In this document: in pieces, positions 9,893 through 18,907 of the stretch
How positions within the stretch are numbered: position 1 is the stretch's first letter
Layout of the letters: every line of letters begins with the position of its first letter
Source: an uncultured Cellulomonas sp.
GTDB taxonomy: Bacteria > Actinomycetota > Actinomycetes > Actinomycetales > Cellulomonadaceae
Length of the DNA: 51,205 bases
Direction: 5' to 3'
Assembly (NCBI RefSeq): GCF_947494015.1
Contig: NZ_CANLTL010000021.1
Coordinates: 1 to 51,205 of the forward strand
Translations under genes and position numbers: made by a program
Notes under the pieces: model-generated
The model's input: the letters and a program-made list of their open reading frames with translations, nothing else
Told to the model about the DNA's origin: nothing
The model's database searches: none

Positions 9893-10891
9893 TCAGACCG
9901 TGCGGTCCAGCCCCTCCGGGCCGGTCCCGCCCGGCACGCCCGGGCTCGGCACCCCGGGGCTGCCGGCCGGCACGAAGCGCGCGCCGGGCACGGGCCCGAC
10001 GGCGGTCGCGACGTCGTCGGCGACCCCCGCGGCGGTGATCGCGGCGGCGATGACGACGGCGTGCTGGCGGCTGCGCGCCAGGGCGGCGACCGTCGGCCCG
10101 GAGCCGGACACCAGGACACCGAGCGCGCCTGCGTCCTCGGCGACGGCCAGCGGCTCGGCCAGTGACGGCGCGAGCTCGAGGGCGGCGTGCTGCAGGTCGT
10201 TGTGCAGGGCGCGGCCCAGCGCGGGCGCGTCGCCCGCGCGCAGCGCGTGCATGAGCGCGCGGTCGGCCTCCGCGTCGAGCCGGGTCCCGCCCGCGATGAG
10301 CTCGTCGAAGGTGGCGAACACGCGCGCGGTCGACAGCCCCTCGGCGCGGACCGCGAACGCCCAGTGGTACTCGCCGCGCACCATCGCCGGCGTGAGCAGG
10401 TGCCCGCGGCCGGTGCCCACGGCGGTGTGCCCGGCCAGCGGGAACGGCACGTCGGAGCCGAGCTCCGCGGCCAGGCCGCTGAGCTCCTCGCGGGACAGCC
10501 CGGTGCGCCACAGCGCGTCGCACGCCAGCAGGGCGGCGGCCGCGTCGGCCGAGCCACCGGCCATGCCGCCGGCGACGGGCACGCCCTTGTGCAGGTGCAG
10601 GTGCACCCCGGCGTCGACCCCGGTGCGCGCGGCGAGCAGCCGGGCCGCGAGCAGGGCCAGGTTGCTGTCGTCGGTCGGCACCCGGTCCGCCTGCGCACCG
10701 GACACGGTCAGGGTGAGCTCGTCCGACGGCCGGGCGGTGACGTCCTCGTACAGCGACACGGCCTGGAACACGGTCGCCAGCGGGTGGTACCCGTCGGGCT
10801 CACGGGCGCCGACGCGCAGGGACAGGTTGACCTTCCCCGGTGCGCGCACGCGGATCTCGCGGTCGGTGCGCAGGGATCCGGGCGAGGTCAC
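9893..10891 (-). CDS. ispE: 4-diphosphocytidyl-2-C-methyl-D-erythritol kinase
   Basis: A 332-aa GHMP-family kinase that phosphorylates CDP-methylerythritol in the MEP pathway to isoprenoids, which supply undecaprenyl phosphate. It has the substrate motif PGKVNLSLRVG near the N-terminus and the ATP loop PVAGGMAGGSADAAAAL (about residues 95-112). The GTG at 10891 is chosen because it follows GGTGAGG and the rsmA stop is only about 20 nt away; the longer frame runs into rsmA. The C-terminal 30 residues are Pro/Gly-rich and probably disordered. Translated after rsmA in the same operon. Confidence 0.95.
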   Translation of the reverse strand: MTSPGSLRTDREIRVRAPGKVNLSLRVGAREPDGYHPLATVFQAVSLYEDVTARPSDELTLTVSGAQADRVPTDDSNLALLAARLLAARTGVDAGVHLHLHKGVPVAGGMAGGSADAAAALLACDALWRTGLSREELSGLAAELGSDVPFPLAGHTAVGTGRGHLLTPAMVRGEYHWAFAVRAEGLSTARVFATFDELIAGGTRLDAEADRALMHALRAGDAPALGRALHNDLQHAALELAPSLAEPLAVAEDAGALGVLVSGSGPTVAALARSRQHAVVIAAAITAAGVADDVATAVGPVPGARFVPAGSPGVPSPGVPGGTGPEGLDRTV

Positions 10892-10910
10892 ACCCTCACC
10901 ATGCCAGGTC

Positions 10911-11786
10911 TCAGCGGTCGGCGAGCGCCTGGGCCACGCGCGCGAAGTCGGTGATGTCCAGCCGCTCGCCCCGGGCCTGCGGGTCGACGCCCGCGGCCGC
11001 CAGCGCGCGGGCGGCGGCGTCGGGCGACCCGGCCACGCCCGCGAGCGCGGACCGCAGCATCTTGCGCCGCTGGGCGAAGGCGGCGTCGACCACGGCGAAC
11101 ACCTGCTCCCGCGACGCCGTGGTGGCCGGGGGGTCGCGGCGCTCGAGGGCGACCAGGGCGGAGTCCACGTTCGGCACCGGCCAGAACACCGACCGGGCGA
11201 CCGTGGAGGTGCGCCGGGCGGCGGCGTACCAGGCGACCTTGGCGGACGGCACGCCGTAGGTGCGGCTGCCGGGCGGCGCGGCGAGCCGGTCGGCGACCTC
11301 GGCCTGCACCATGACGAGCACCCGCTCGAGGCTGCCGAACCGCTGCAGGAAGGTGAGCAGGACCGGCACCGAGACGTTGTAGGGCAGGTTCGCCACCAGC
11401 GCCGTCGGCGGCGGCCCGGGCAGCTCGGTGACCTCGAGCGCATCGGCGCCCACCACGGTGAGCCGGGCCGGTCCGTCCGCGGGGAAGGTGCCCGGCAGGT
11501 GCGCCGCGACGGTCTCGGGCAGCAGGCGGGCCAGTACCGGATCGATCTCGACCGCGACGACGGACGCCCCCGCGTCGAGCAGACCGAGCGTCAACGACCC
11601 CAGCCCCGGGCCGACCTCGACGACGCGCTCGCCGTCGCGCACCCCGGCGGACCGGACGATCTTGCGGACCGTGCCGCCGTCGATGACGAAGTTCTGGCCG
11701 AGGGTCTTGGTCGGGCGGATGCCGAGGCGCCCCGCCAGGTCCCGGATCTCGGCCGGTCCCAGCAGGGCGCCTGACGTCTCGCTCAT
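10911..11786 (-). CDS. rsmA: 16S rRNA (adenine1518/1519-N6)-dimethyltransferase
   Basis: A 291-aa KsgA-type methyltransferase that dimethylates two adenines at the 3' end of 16S rRNA during small-subunit maturation. The SAM site [16 protein letters not shown] (about residues 50-65) and the catalytic [11 protein letters not shown] are present, with TLGQNFVID at the N-terminus. ATG 11786 has a -10 box TAGGCT 7 nt upstream, so it is probably leaderless. It is followed by ispE; rpf, rsmA and ispE neighbour one another in many actinobacteria. Confidence 0.96.
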   Translation of the reverse strand: MSETSGALLGPAEIRDLAGRLGIRPTKTLGQNFVIDGGTVRKIVRSAGVRDGERVVEVGPGLGSLTLGLLDAGASVVAVEIDPVLARLLPETVAAHLPGTFPADGPARLTVVGADALEVTELPGPPPTALVANLPYNVSVPVLLTFLQRFGSLERVLVMVQAEVADRLAAPPGSRTYGVPSAKVAWYAAARRTSTVARSVFWPVPNVDSALVALERRDPPATTASREQVFAVVDAAFAQRRKMLRSALAGVAGSPDAAARALAAAGVDPQARGERLDITDFARVAQALADR

Positions 11787-11793
11787 GGGGTGG

Positions 11794-11799
11794 AGCCTA
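11794..11799 (-). promoter_or_regulatory. rsmA -10 box
   Basis: TAGGCT on the minus strand, 7 nt before the ATG, giving a probable leaderless rsmA-ispE transcript. Confidence 0.5.
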
Positions 11800-11853
11800 G
11801 GGCGCGGGGACGGCCATGCCGTGCTGCGGCCGCCACCGTGCCCCGGTCGCGCC

Positions 11854-13128
11854 TCAGCTGAACAGGCGCGGGCCGCAGTGCGGCCACTGGCCGGCCCCGG
11901 AGCGGTTGTAGAGCATCTGGGCACGCTGGGTCTGCTCGGCGGCCGAGGCCTGGGACGGCAGGCCGGACCCGCCGACGGCGTTCCAGGTGCTCACCGAGAA
12001 CTGGTACAGGCCGTGATACCTGCCGGTCGCCGAGACGGCGTCCGCCCGGCCGCCGGACTCGCACGCGGCCAGCGCGGCCCAGTTCAGCCCGCTCGCGGCG
12101 CCGCCACCGGTGGCCGGGGTGCCCGAGCCACCGGAGCTGCCCGAGGAGCTCGCGGCCGGCGCCGGCCTGGGGGCGACCGGTCGCTTCTTGGTGCCGACGG
12201 CGACCACCTTGGTGACCGGCTCGGCGGTGACGGTGTCCGAGACCAGCTCGCGGGCGGTCTCCGCGCCGTCGACCGTGGTGACCCGGTGGACCAGGGTGCG
12301 CTGCCCCTCGGCGCCCGCGGTCACGACGTCGCTGGTGCCGACGTAGCGCTCGGGGTCGTCCTGCTCGACCGTCTCGAAGGCGATCGGCTGCACCTCGGTG
12401 ACGTCCTGGACCAGCACGCGGGTGACCACGACGGTCACCGCGCCGGTGTCGGAGTGGCGCACCGAGACCCGGTCGAGCTCGTTCAGCGTGATGCCCAGGC
12501 CGTCCAGGACGGCCGCGACGCCACCGGACGCGTCCTGCACCGGGTGCACGGCGCCGTCGACGGCGACCTCTACCGGGCCCTGGAGGTCCAGGTCGATCTC
12601 GGCGCGACCGTTCGAGCGCGAGGCGACCAGCCGCACGTCGCCGCCGCGGGTGGCCAGCGTGGCCAGCGCCTCGTCGGCGCTCAGCGCGGTGGTCCACACC
12701 TGCGTCTCGGCGCCGTCGACGGTCACGGTGACCTGCCGCGCGTGCCGGACGACGATCTCCGCGCCGTCGGTCAGCGCCGCCGCCTCGGCGGGCGCCACGG
12801 TGTCGCGGCTGCCCAGGTCGACCCCCTGGTCGGTCAGCACGCCGTCGACCGAGCCGGCGAAGGTCGAGACCTCGGTGACCTCGCCGTCGACGTCGAGCGT
12901 CACGGTCTTGTGGGCGGCGCCGACGGCGGCCGTCCCGGCGGCCAGCACGGCCACGGTCGCGCCGGCCACGACGCGGGTGGTGCGGCGGCGGGGACGGTCC
13001 TCGGCGCCGGCGGGGCCGGTCCCGGTGGGGGCGGTGCCGATGGGGGCGGTGCCGTCGGTGCGGCGCAGGCGGGCGATCAGGCGGGAGGCGTTGAGCACGG
13101 AGTTCCAGACGTCGGTCGATCCGGGCAC
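11854..13128 (-). CDS. rpfB: Resuscitation-promoting factor (RpfB-type)
   Basis: About 424 aa; a secreted or anchored peptidoglycan-cleaving enzyme that helps growth restart. Order: a short cytoplasmic region, a membrane segment ([20 protein letters not shown]), three DUF348 repeats, a G5 domain, a Gly/Ser linker and the C-terminal Rpf lytic-transglycosylase domain [13 protein letters not shown]...YHGLYQF, with catalytic Glu near residue 357. The start is uncertain: the frame is open to a TTG at 13350, and no good ribosome-binding site is visible; the GTG at 13128 is taken because the sequence upstream is not protein-like. It lies directly upstream of rsmA, as in mycobacteria. Confidence 0.9.
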   Translation of the reverse strand: MPGSTDVWNSVLNASRLIARLRRTDGTAPIGTAPTGTGPAGAEDRPRRRTTRVVAGATVAVLAAGTAAVGAAHKTVTLDVDGEVTEVSTFAGSVDGVLTDQGVDLGSRDTVAPAEAAALTDGAEIVVRHARQVTVTVDGAETQVWTTALSADEALATLATRGGDVRLVASRSNGRAEIDLDLQGPVEVAVDGAVHPVQDASGGVAAVLDGLGITLNELDRVSVRHSDTGAVTVVVTRVLVQDVTEVQPIAFETVEQDDPERYVGTSDVVTAGAEGQRTLVHRVTTVDGAETARELVSDTVTAEPVTKVVAVGTKKRPVAPRPAPAASSSGSSGGSGTPATGGGAASGLNWAALAACESGGRADAVSATGRYHGLYQFSVSTWNAVGGSGLPSQASAAEQTQRAQMLYNRSGAGQWPHCGPRLFS

Positions 13129-13318
13129 GGGGGCGACTGCGCCCGCGACGTCGACCCGGGCCGGCGGCGCCGAGCGCCGCGCAGCACCGTGACGCCAGGT
13201 GCGGGCTGTGGCGGATCCCCGATCCGGCCGTCGTGGTCGTCGGCAGCGAGCCGTCGACCCGTCGCACCGCCTCCCTGCGGCCGGATCAGATCCGGGCCGG
13301 GGCGGCTCGAGCGACACG

Positions 13319-13340
13319 CGACCGTAACCGACCTGTGACC
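13319..13340 (-). promoter_or_regulatory. Shared rpf upstream motif, copy 1
   Basis: A 22-bp element matching the one upstream of the neighbouring rpf-like gene at 20 of 22 positions. On the minus strand it reads as GTCAC and GTTAC direct half-sites 11 bp apart, resembling published MtrA boxes. It also contains a possible -10 TACGGT. Confidence 0.45.
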
Positions 13341-13380
13341 TCCGATCCAAGGGGTCGTGAGGCGACTCACAGGGCGCGGG

Positions 13381-14619
13381 TCAGTACCAGTGCTTGGCCT
13401 GGGAGTGGCTCCAGGCACCGCACGGGGTGCCGTAGCGGCCGGCGATGTACCCCAGCCCCCAGGTGATCTGGGTGGCGGGGTTGGTGCGCCAGTCCGCGCC
13501 CGCGCTGGCCATCTTGGAGCCCGGCAGCGCCTGCGGGATGCCGTAGGCGCTGCTGCGCGGGTTGGCGGCGTCGACCCGCCAGCCGCTCTCCTTCTTCCAC
13601 AGCTTGACCAGGCAGGAGAACTGGTCGTCGCCCCAGCCGCGCGCGAGCAGCATGTCGCGGGCGATGGCCTGGGCGCTGCCCGGGTCGACCGAGATGGGTG
13701 CGGAGGAGCCGGCCGAGCCTGCGGACCCCGACGAGCCCGAGCGAGCCGGAGCGGGCGGTGGGGCGACCGGGGCGGGCTTGGTCCCGACGTGGACCACCTG
13801 CTCGACCGGCTCGCCGACCAGGACCTCGGCGAGCACGGTCCGGCTCACCTCGACCCCGCCGACCGTCGAGACGGCGTAGGTCGTCCGGCGCTCGCCGGCC
13901 CTGCCCTGGGTCTGGACGACCCGCCGGCCCTCGAGCAGGGTCGGGTCCTGCACGACCGTCTCGGTGAACGGCAGCTCCTCGACGACCGTCGTGGTGGCGT
14001 GCACCGCGCGGGTCACCGCGACCGTCAGCCCGTCGACGACGGCGTCGTCCAGCGGCACGGACACCTGGTCGCCCTCGGCCAGGACGACGCCCGCCTCCTG
14101 CAGGACGTCGCGGACGGTCCGCGCGGTGGTGACGCTGTCCACGACCCGGTCGTCGACGGTGACCTGCACGGCCTTGCGGGTGGAGACCCGCAGGACGTCG
14201 CGGCCCAGCGCCGCGGAGCGGGACGCGGAGACCTGGGCGCCGTCGCCGCGGGTGCCGAGGTCCGCCATCGCCTCGCCGACGGTCAGGGCGGTCGTCCACA
14301 CGGTGCGCTGCTCGCCGTCGACCTCGAAGGTCACCTCGCGGCCGTGGCGGACCACGATCTCGCCGCCGTCGCCGACGCGGGCGTCCAGCGCCGGGGCGAC
14401 CAGGTCCCGCGGACCGGCCTCGATGCCCGCGTCGTCGAGCACGTCGCCGACCGTGGTGCCGAACGCGGTGACCTGGACCGGGGTGCCGTCGACGTCGACG
14501 GTCACGGACGTGTGCAGGACCGCGAAGGCCGTGGTGCCGCCCGCGACCAGCGCGAGGACGACTCCCTGGGCGCCGAGGCGGGCGACGCGCGCTCGGCCGA
14601 GCCGGGACGGACGCAGCAC
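13381..14619 (-). CDS. G5-domain cell-wall lytic transglycosylase, Rpf paralogue
   Basis: 412 aa, with the same scaffold as its downstream neighbour: N-terminal membrane/signal segment (VVLALVAGGTTAFAV), three DUF348 repeats, G5 domain and Pro/Ser-rich linker. The C-terminal 100 residues differ: AIARDMLLARGWGDDQFSCLVKLWKKESGW... with AYGIPQA, a goose-type/SLT-like transglycosylase head whose likely catalytic Glu is in KKESGW. The GTG at 14619 is chosen because GAGGAGG (14627-14633) lies 7 nt before it; the upstream ATG at 14637 would place that site inside the gene. Probably exported and acts on peptidoglycan. Confidence 0.9.
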   Translation of the reverse strand: MLRPSRLGRARVARLGAQGVVLALVAGGTTAFAVLHTSVTVDVDGTPVQVTAFGTTVGDVLDDAGIEAGPRDLVAPALDARVGDGGEIVVRHGREVTFEVDGEQRTVWTTALTVGEAMADLGTRGDGAQVSASRSAALGRDVLRVSTRKAVQVTVDDRVVDSVTTARTVRDVLQEAGVVLAEGDQVSVPLDDAVVDGLTVAVTRAVHATTTVVEELPFTETVVQDPTLLEGRRVVQTQGRAGERRTTYAVSTVGGVEVSRTVLAEVLVGEPVEQVVHVGTKPAPVAPPPAPARSGSSGSAGSAGSSAPISVDPGSAQAIARDMLLARGWGDDQFSCLVKLWKKESGWRVDAANPRSSAYGIPQALPGSKMASAGADWRTNPATQITWGLGYIAGRYGTPCGAWSHSQAKHWY

Positions 14620-14626
14620 GGGCACG

Positions 14627-14633
14627 CCTCCTC
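14627..14633 (-). promoter_or_regulatory. Ribosome-binding site fixing the rpf-paralogue start
   Basis: GAGGAGG on the minus strand, 7 nt before GTG 14619. It excludes the in-frame ATG at 14637 as the main start. Confidence 0.7.
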
Positions 14634-14716
14634 GCATGATCGTTCGGCTGCTCGACACCGTGGACGTCGAGCCGGACGGCGCCGGTGCGCGGACCCCGCG
14701 CTCCCCTGCCGGCGCT

Positions 14717-14738
14717 CGACCGTAACCGATCCGTGACC
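14717..14738 (-). promoter_or_regulatory. Shared rpf upstream motif, copy 2
   Basis: Second copy of the 22-bp element (20/22 identical to 13319-13340), about 100 bp before the start codon, with the same GTCAC/GTTAC 11-bp spacing. Confidence 0.5.
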
Positions 14739-14856
14739 GGGCCGTCACCCTCGCGTGGCCCCGGTGGACGACGCGCACCGTGGTTTCACCCGCCCCGGCG
14801 ACGGGCTCGTGACGGCTCGTGGGGGCCCGTGGAGGCCCGTGGAGGCCCCGCGCGGC

Positions 14857-15771
14857 TCACCAGGGGCCGTACACGTCCTGCGAGGTCGCGGCGACGGTCC
14901 GGCAGGCGTCGGCCAGGTCGACCGCGTGCACGTCGGCGATGGTGCGCATCGTGAGCGGTACGAGGTAGGGGGCGTTGGGCCGGCCGCGGTACGGGTGCGG
15001 CGTCAGGTAGGGGGCGTCGGTCTCGACCAGCACCCGGCTCAGGGGCACGGCCGCGAGCGCCTCGCGCAGCCCGGCGTTCGCCGGGAAGGTCACCGGTCCC
15101 GCGAAGGACAGGTACCACCCGCGGTCCGCGCACAGCCGGGCCATCTCGGCGTCGCCGGAGAAGCAGTGGAACACCGTGCGCTCGGGGGCGCCGTCCTGCT
15201 CCAGGACGGCGATCACCTCGGCGTGCGCGTCCCGGTCGTGGATCTGCAGCGCGAGCCCGAGCTCCTTCGCGAGCGCGACGTGCGCCCGGAAGGAGTCGAC
15301 CTGGGCCGCGCGACCGTCCTCCCCGGAGCGGAAGTGGTCCAGCCCGGTCTCCCCGACGACGCGGATCCGGTCGTTGCCGCGGGCCAGGTCGGCGATCTCG
15401 GTGATCGCGGCGTCCAGCCCGACGGCGTGCTCGGGGCGCGGGCGCGGCGTCAGGCCGTCCGGTCCGGGATCGGTCGCCCCGGCGAACAGGGTCGCCTCGT
15501 TGGGGTGGATCGCGACGCCGCCGAGCAGCTCGGGGTGCTCGCGGACGACCCGGTCCGTCCATCGGGCGGCGGGCAGGTCGCAGCCGATCTGCACCAGGCG
15601 CGGCACCCCCGCGGCGACCGCCCGGGCGATCTGCTCGGCGACGGGCGGGGGCGCGGCGCCCTCGTCGAGCTCGGCCGGGGTGTCCAGGTGCGTGTGGTTG
15701 TCCACGACGGCGACCGGCAGCGGCTCGGGCGCCGGCGGCCAGCTGCGGTCGCGGGGCCGGCGGCGGCTCAC
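14857..15771 (-). CDS. tatD: TatD family deoxyribonuclease/metal-dependent hydrolase
   Basis: A 304-aa TIM-barrel metallohydrolase of the TatD family (3'-5' DNase or D-amino-acyl-tRNA related roles are known for members). Metal ligands are visible in DNHTHLD, GETGLDHFR, IHDRDAHAEV, FHCFSGD and VETDAPYLTPHP. The GTG at 15771 lies 7 nt after the metG stop codon, so translation is probably coupled; no strong ribosome-binding site is seen. The frame continues upstream only within metG. The metG-tatD-rpf order is classical for actinobacteria. Confidence 0.93.
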   Translation of the reverse strand: MSRRRPRDRSWPPAPEPLPVAVVDNHTHLDTPAELDEGAAPPPVAEQIARAVAAGVPRLVQIGCDLPAARWTDRVVREHPELLGGVAIHPNEATLFAGATDPGPDGLTPRPRPEHAVGLDAAITEIADLARGNDRIRVVGETGLDHFRSGEDGRAAQVDSFRAHVALAKELGLALQIHDRDAHAEVIAVLEQDGAPERTVFHCFSGDAEMARLCADRGWYLSFAGPVTFPANAGLREALAAVPLSRVLVETDAPYLTPHPYRGRPNAPYLVPLTMRTIADVHAVDLADACRTVAATSQDVYGPW

Positions 15772-15778
15772 CGGCCGG

Positions 15779-17407
15779 TCACGGCGTCGCGTCCGCGGGG
15801 TCCTCCAGGCGCGGGAACAGCGACGCGCCCTTGGTGATGCGGGTGCCCGCGGGCAGGCCGCCGAGCGTCGCGGCGCTGGCGACCGGCTGCGCGGCCAGCT
15901 GCCCGAGGGGCACCTCCGCGCCCAGGGAGTCCCACAGCGCCTGCGCGGCGCGCGGGGTGACCGGGTGCAGCAGGACGGCGAGCGCCCGCAGGGCCTCGGC
16001 CGACGTGACGAGGATGGTGGCCAGGCGGCCACCGGACCGGTACACCCCGTCCTGCGACTCGGACGGGTCCTTCGCGACCTGCCACGGCGCCTGCTCGGTG
16101 AGGTAGCCGTTGGTGGCCTCGACCAGCGTCCACACCGCACCGATCGCCTCGTGCAGCGCGAGCCGGTCGATCGCCGCCTCGGCGTCCGCGACGGCCCGCG
16201 CGGCGACGTCGGCCAGGGCGAGCTCGGCCGGGCCGGGCTCGCCGGCCTCGGGCAGCAAGCCGTCGAAGTACTTGCCGACCATCGCCGCGACCCGTGAGGC
16301 GAGGTTCCCGAAGCCGTTGGCCAGCTCGGCGTTGTAGCGGGCGGACAGGTCCTCCCAGGAGAACGACCCGTCCTGGCCGAACGGGATCGCGCGCAGGAAG
16401 TAGTAGCGGAAGGCGTCGGACCCGAAGTGGTCGATGATCTGGCTCGGCGCGATCCCGGTGAGCTTGGACTTGCTCATCTTCTCCCCGCCCACGAGCAGCC
16501 ACCCGTGCGCGAACACCTGCTTGGGCAGGTCCAGTCCCGCGGCCATCAGCATGGCGGGCCAGATGACGGCGTGGAACCGCAGGATGTCCTTGCCGACCAG
16601 GTGCACGTCCGCGGGCCAGGTCCGCTCGAAGCGTGCCTTGTCCTCCGGGTCGTCCGACCCGTAGCCGATCGCCGTGGCGTAGTTGAGCAGCGCGTCGATC
16701 CACACGTACAGCACGTGCTGGGGGTTCCACGGGATCGGGATGCCCCAGTCGAAGGTGCTGCGCGAGATCGACAGGTCCTGCAGGCCCTGCCGGACGAACG
16801 CGATGACCTCGTTGCGGGCGCTCTCGGGCTGCACGAAGGTCGGGTTGGCCTCGTAGTGCTCCAGCAGCCGGTCGGTGTAGGCGCTCATCCGGAAGAAGTA
16901 GTTCTGCTCGGTGAGCATCTCGACCGGGCGGCCGTGGATGGGGCACAGCTTCTGGCCCTCGAACTCGCCGGTGCCGTCCACGAGCTCGCCGGGGACCTTG
17001 TACTCCTCGCAGCCCACGCAGTACGGGCCCTCGTAGCCCCCCTCGTAGACCTCGCCGCGGTCGTGCAGCCCCTGCCAGAAGCGCTGGACCCGGGTGGTGT
17101 GGCGCTCCTCGGTGGTCCGGATGAAGTCGTCGTTGGCCGCGTCGATGGTGCCGAGCACCGGCTTCCAGGAGTCCTCGACGAGCCGGTCCGCCCACGCCTG
17201 CGGGCTGACCCCGTTGGCCTCGGCGGTGCGCAGCACCTTCTGACCGTGCTCGTCGGTGCCGGTGAGGAACCAGACGGGCTCCTGGCGCTGCCGGTGCCAC
17301 CGGGTGACCATGTCGCCGGCCACCGTCGTGTACGCGTGCCCGATGTGCGGGGCGTCGTTCACGTAGTAGATCGGCGTGGTCAGGTAGAACGAGGTGGGCT
17401 CCGGCAT
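15779..17407 (-). CDS. metG: Methionyl-tRNA synthetase
   Basis: A 542-aa class I synthetase charging tRNA-Met. The HIGH motif is PHIGH (residues 20-24) and the KMSKS loop is EKMSKSK (KMSKS 310-314). A zinc-knuckle region has YCVGCEEY followed by CPIHG. It lacks the C-terminal dimerisation domain, as usual for the short form. ATG 17407 is preceded by -10 box TACGAT at exactly 6 nt and has no ribosome-binding site, implying a leaderless mRNA. First gene of metG-tatD. Confidence 0.97.
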   Translation of the reverse strand: MPEPTSFYLTTPIYYVNDAPHIGHAYTTVAGDMVTRWHRQRQEPVWFLTGTDEHGQKVLRTAEANGVSPQAWADRLVEDSWKPVLGTIDAANDDFIRTTEERHTTRVQRFWQGLHDRGEVYEGGYEGPYCVGCEEYKVPGELVDGTGEFEGQKLCPIHGRPVEMLTEQNYFFRMSAYTDRLLEHYEANPTFVQPESARNEVIAFVRQGLQDLSISRSTFDWGIPIPWNPQHVLYVWIDALLNYATAIGYGSDDPEDKARFERTWPADVHLVGKDILRFHAVIWPAMLMAAGLDLPKQVFAHGWLLVGGEKMSKSKLTGIAPSQIIDHFGSDAFRYYFLRAIPFGQDGSFSWEDLSARYNAELANGFGNLASRVAAMVGKYFDGLLPEAGEPGPAELALADVAARAVADAEAAIDRLALHEAIGAVWTLVEATNGYLTEQAPWQVAKDPSESQDGVYRSGGRLATILVTSAEALRALAVLLHPVTPRAAQALWDSLGAEVPLGQLAAQPVASAATLGGLPAGTRITKGASLFPRLEDPADATP

Positions 17408-17413
17408 GCCCAC

Positions 17414-17419
17414 ATCGTA
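17414..17419 (-). promoter_or_regulatory. metG -10 box (leaderless)
   Basis: TACGAT on the minus strand, 6 nt before the ATG. Confidence 0.6.
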
Positions 17420-17466
17420 GGACCGGCCGCTCGGGGCGCTGCTCAGGGCGCTGCCCGGGGCGGTGC

Positions 17467-18684
17467 TCAGCGCACGGCGACCCGCACGATCCGGTCGTCC
17501 CCCGCGCGCGGGTCGCCGCGGCCGTCGGTGTTGTTGGTGACGACCCAGAGCCGGCCCTGCTCGTCGGGCAGCACCGCGCGCAGCCGGCCGAGCTCGCCCT
17601 CGAGCAGCGCCTGCGGTGGTCCGACGACGGGTGGGTCGCCCGGGCCGCCGAGCGGCACGCGCCACAGCCGCGCCCCGCGCAGCCCGGCCAGGTACACGGC
17701 CTCGGCGGTGACGGCCAGGCCGCTCGGCGAGGCGTCCGCCGTCGGCCAGGTGGCGACCGGGGCGACGAGGTCGGCCGCGTCCCGGTCGACCCCGGGGGCG
17801 GCCCCCGCGGCACCCTCGTCGGTGCCCTCCACCAGCGGCCAGCCGTAGTTGCCACCGGCCTCGATCACGTTGAGCTCGTCCCAGGTGTTCTGACCGAACT
17901 CGCTGGCGAACATGGTGCCGTCCGGTCCCCACCCGAGACCCTGGACGTTGCGGTGACCCAGGCTCCACACCGGCGAGTCCGGGTCGGGGTTGCCGGGGGC
18001 GGGGTCGCCGTCGGGGGTCACGCGCAGGATCTTGCCGCCCAGGTCGTCGGGGTCCTGCGCCCGGGACGGCAGCCCGGCGTCGCCGGTGGCGATGTAGAGC
18101 ATGCCGTCGGGGCCGAAGGCGATCCGGCCGCCGTTGTGGTTGCCCGAGGCGGGGATGCCGTCCAGGACGACGTCGAGCCCGGACAGCTCACCGTCCACCA
18201 GGCGGGCGCTGACCACCTCGTTGCCGCGCGGCGTCGTCCGGTAGAGGTGGACCGTCGGCGGGCCGGCGGGGTCCGGCGCGAGGGCGATGCCGAGCAGTCC
18301 GCCCTCGCCGCGCGAGCGGGTGCCCTCGACCAGCTCACGCGCGCCGGCGCCGCCGACCGGGGTCGCCGTGCCGTCACTGACCCGCACCACCTGGGCGCTG
18401 TCGCGCAGGGTGACCAGGGCGTCGCCGTCGGGCAGCAGGGCGACGCCCCACGGCGCGTCCAGGCCGGTGACCACGTCGGACATGCCCGTGACCTCGACCT
18501 CGGGGACCACCTCGCGCGCGTCGGTCGTGCCGGCTCCGGGGTCGGGGCTGCCGGTGGAGCTGGGGCGGGGCGGGACGACCGGCCCGCTGGTCGACGACGG
18601 AGCGGGCTCCGTGCAGGCCGCGAGCGCGAGCAGCACCGCGACGGTCAGGGCGTGCGGGGGTGCGGTGCGCATCCGGGGGTGCAT
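17467..18684 (-). CDS. PQQ-type glucose/sorbosone dehydrogenase-like lipoprotein
   Basis: A 405-aa predicted lipoprotein. The signal peptide ends in a lipobox LALAAC near residue 25, followed by a Ser/Pro-rich linker and a six-bladed propeller of the glucose/sorbosone dehydrogenase family (GLDAPWGVALLPDGDALV, HNGGRIAFGPDGMLYIATGDAG, LGHRNVQGLGWGPDG, FGQNTWDELNVIEAGGNYGWP). The last motif is strongly conserved in this family. The substrate and whether PQQ is bound are unknown; many actinobacterial members are uncharacterised. ATG 18684 follows GGAGG at a short 3-nt spacing; ATG 18672 is an alternative. It ends 59 bp before metG. Confidence 0.88.
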   Translation of the reverse strand: MHPRMRTAPPHALTVAVLLALAACTEPAPSSTSGPVVPPRPSSTGSPDPGAGTTDAREVVPEVEVTGMSDVVTGLDAPWGVALLPDGDALVTLRDSAQVVRVSDGTATPVGGAGARELVEGTRSRGEGGLLGIALAPDPAGPPTVHLYRTTPRGNEVVSARLVDGELSGLDVVLDGIPASGNHNGGRIAFGPDGMLYIATGDAGLPSRAQDPDDLGGKILRVTPDGDPAPGNPDPDSPVWSLGHRNVQGLGWGPDGTMFASEFGQNTWDELNVIEAGGNYGWPLVEGTDEGAAGAAPGVDRDAADLVAPVATWPTADASPSGLAVTAEAVYLAGLRGARLWRVPLGGPGDPPVVGPPQALLEGELGRLRAVLPDEQGRLWVVTNNTDGRGDPRAGDDRIVRVAVR

Positions 18685-18907
18685 GGGCCTCCGCCGTCGT
18701 GGGTGCCGGAGGTCCAGCATGCGCTGCTGGTGCGGTCGGGGCCAGTGGGGTGCCGGGGCGGCCGGCGGGGTGCGTGGGGCGCCGGAGGGCGCCCGCGCGG
18801 GTGGCGCGGTGGGCGGGCCGGGTGACTGCGCACGGTCCGGCGCGGCCTGCCAGGCTGAGGTCCGGGCGGTCCGTCGCCCACCGCACGGGGACCACCGGGA
18901 GGACGCC

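Noticed and set aside
9696-10523. N-terminal extension of the ABC-F protein
   Set aside because: Overlaps ispE in another frame and is low-complexity; ATG 9695 has a ribosome-binding site and begins the ABC domain.
13129-13350. Longer RpfB starting at TTG 13350
   Set aside because: The added residues are Arg/Pro/Gly-rich without domain character and would run through the putative promoter element.
13129-13380. Possible c-di-AMP (ydaO) riboswitch before rpfB, as found before some actinobacterial rpf genes
   Set aside because: I could not align the conserved ydaO core; only the shared 22-bp element is convincing.
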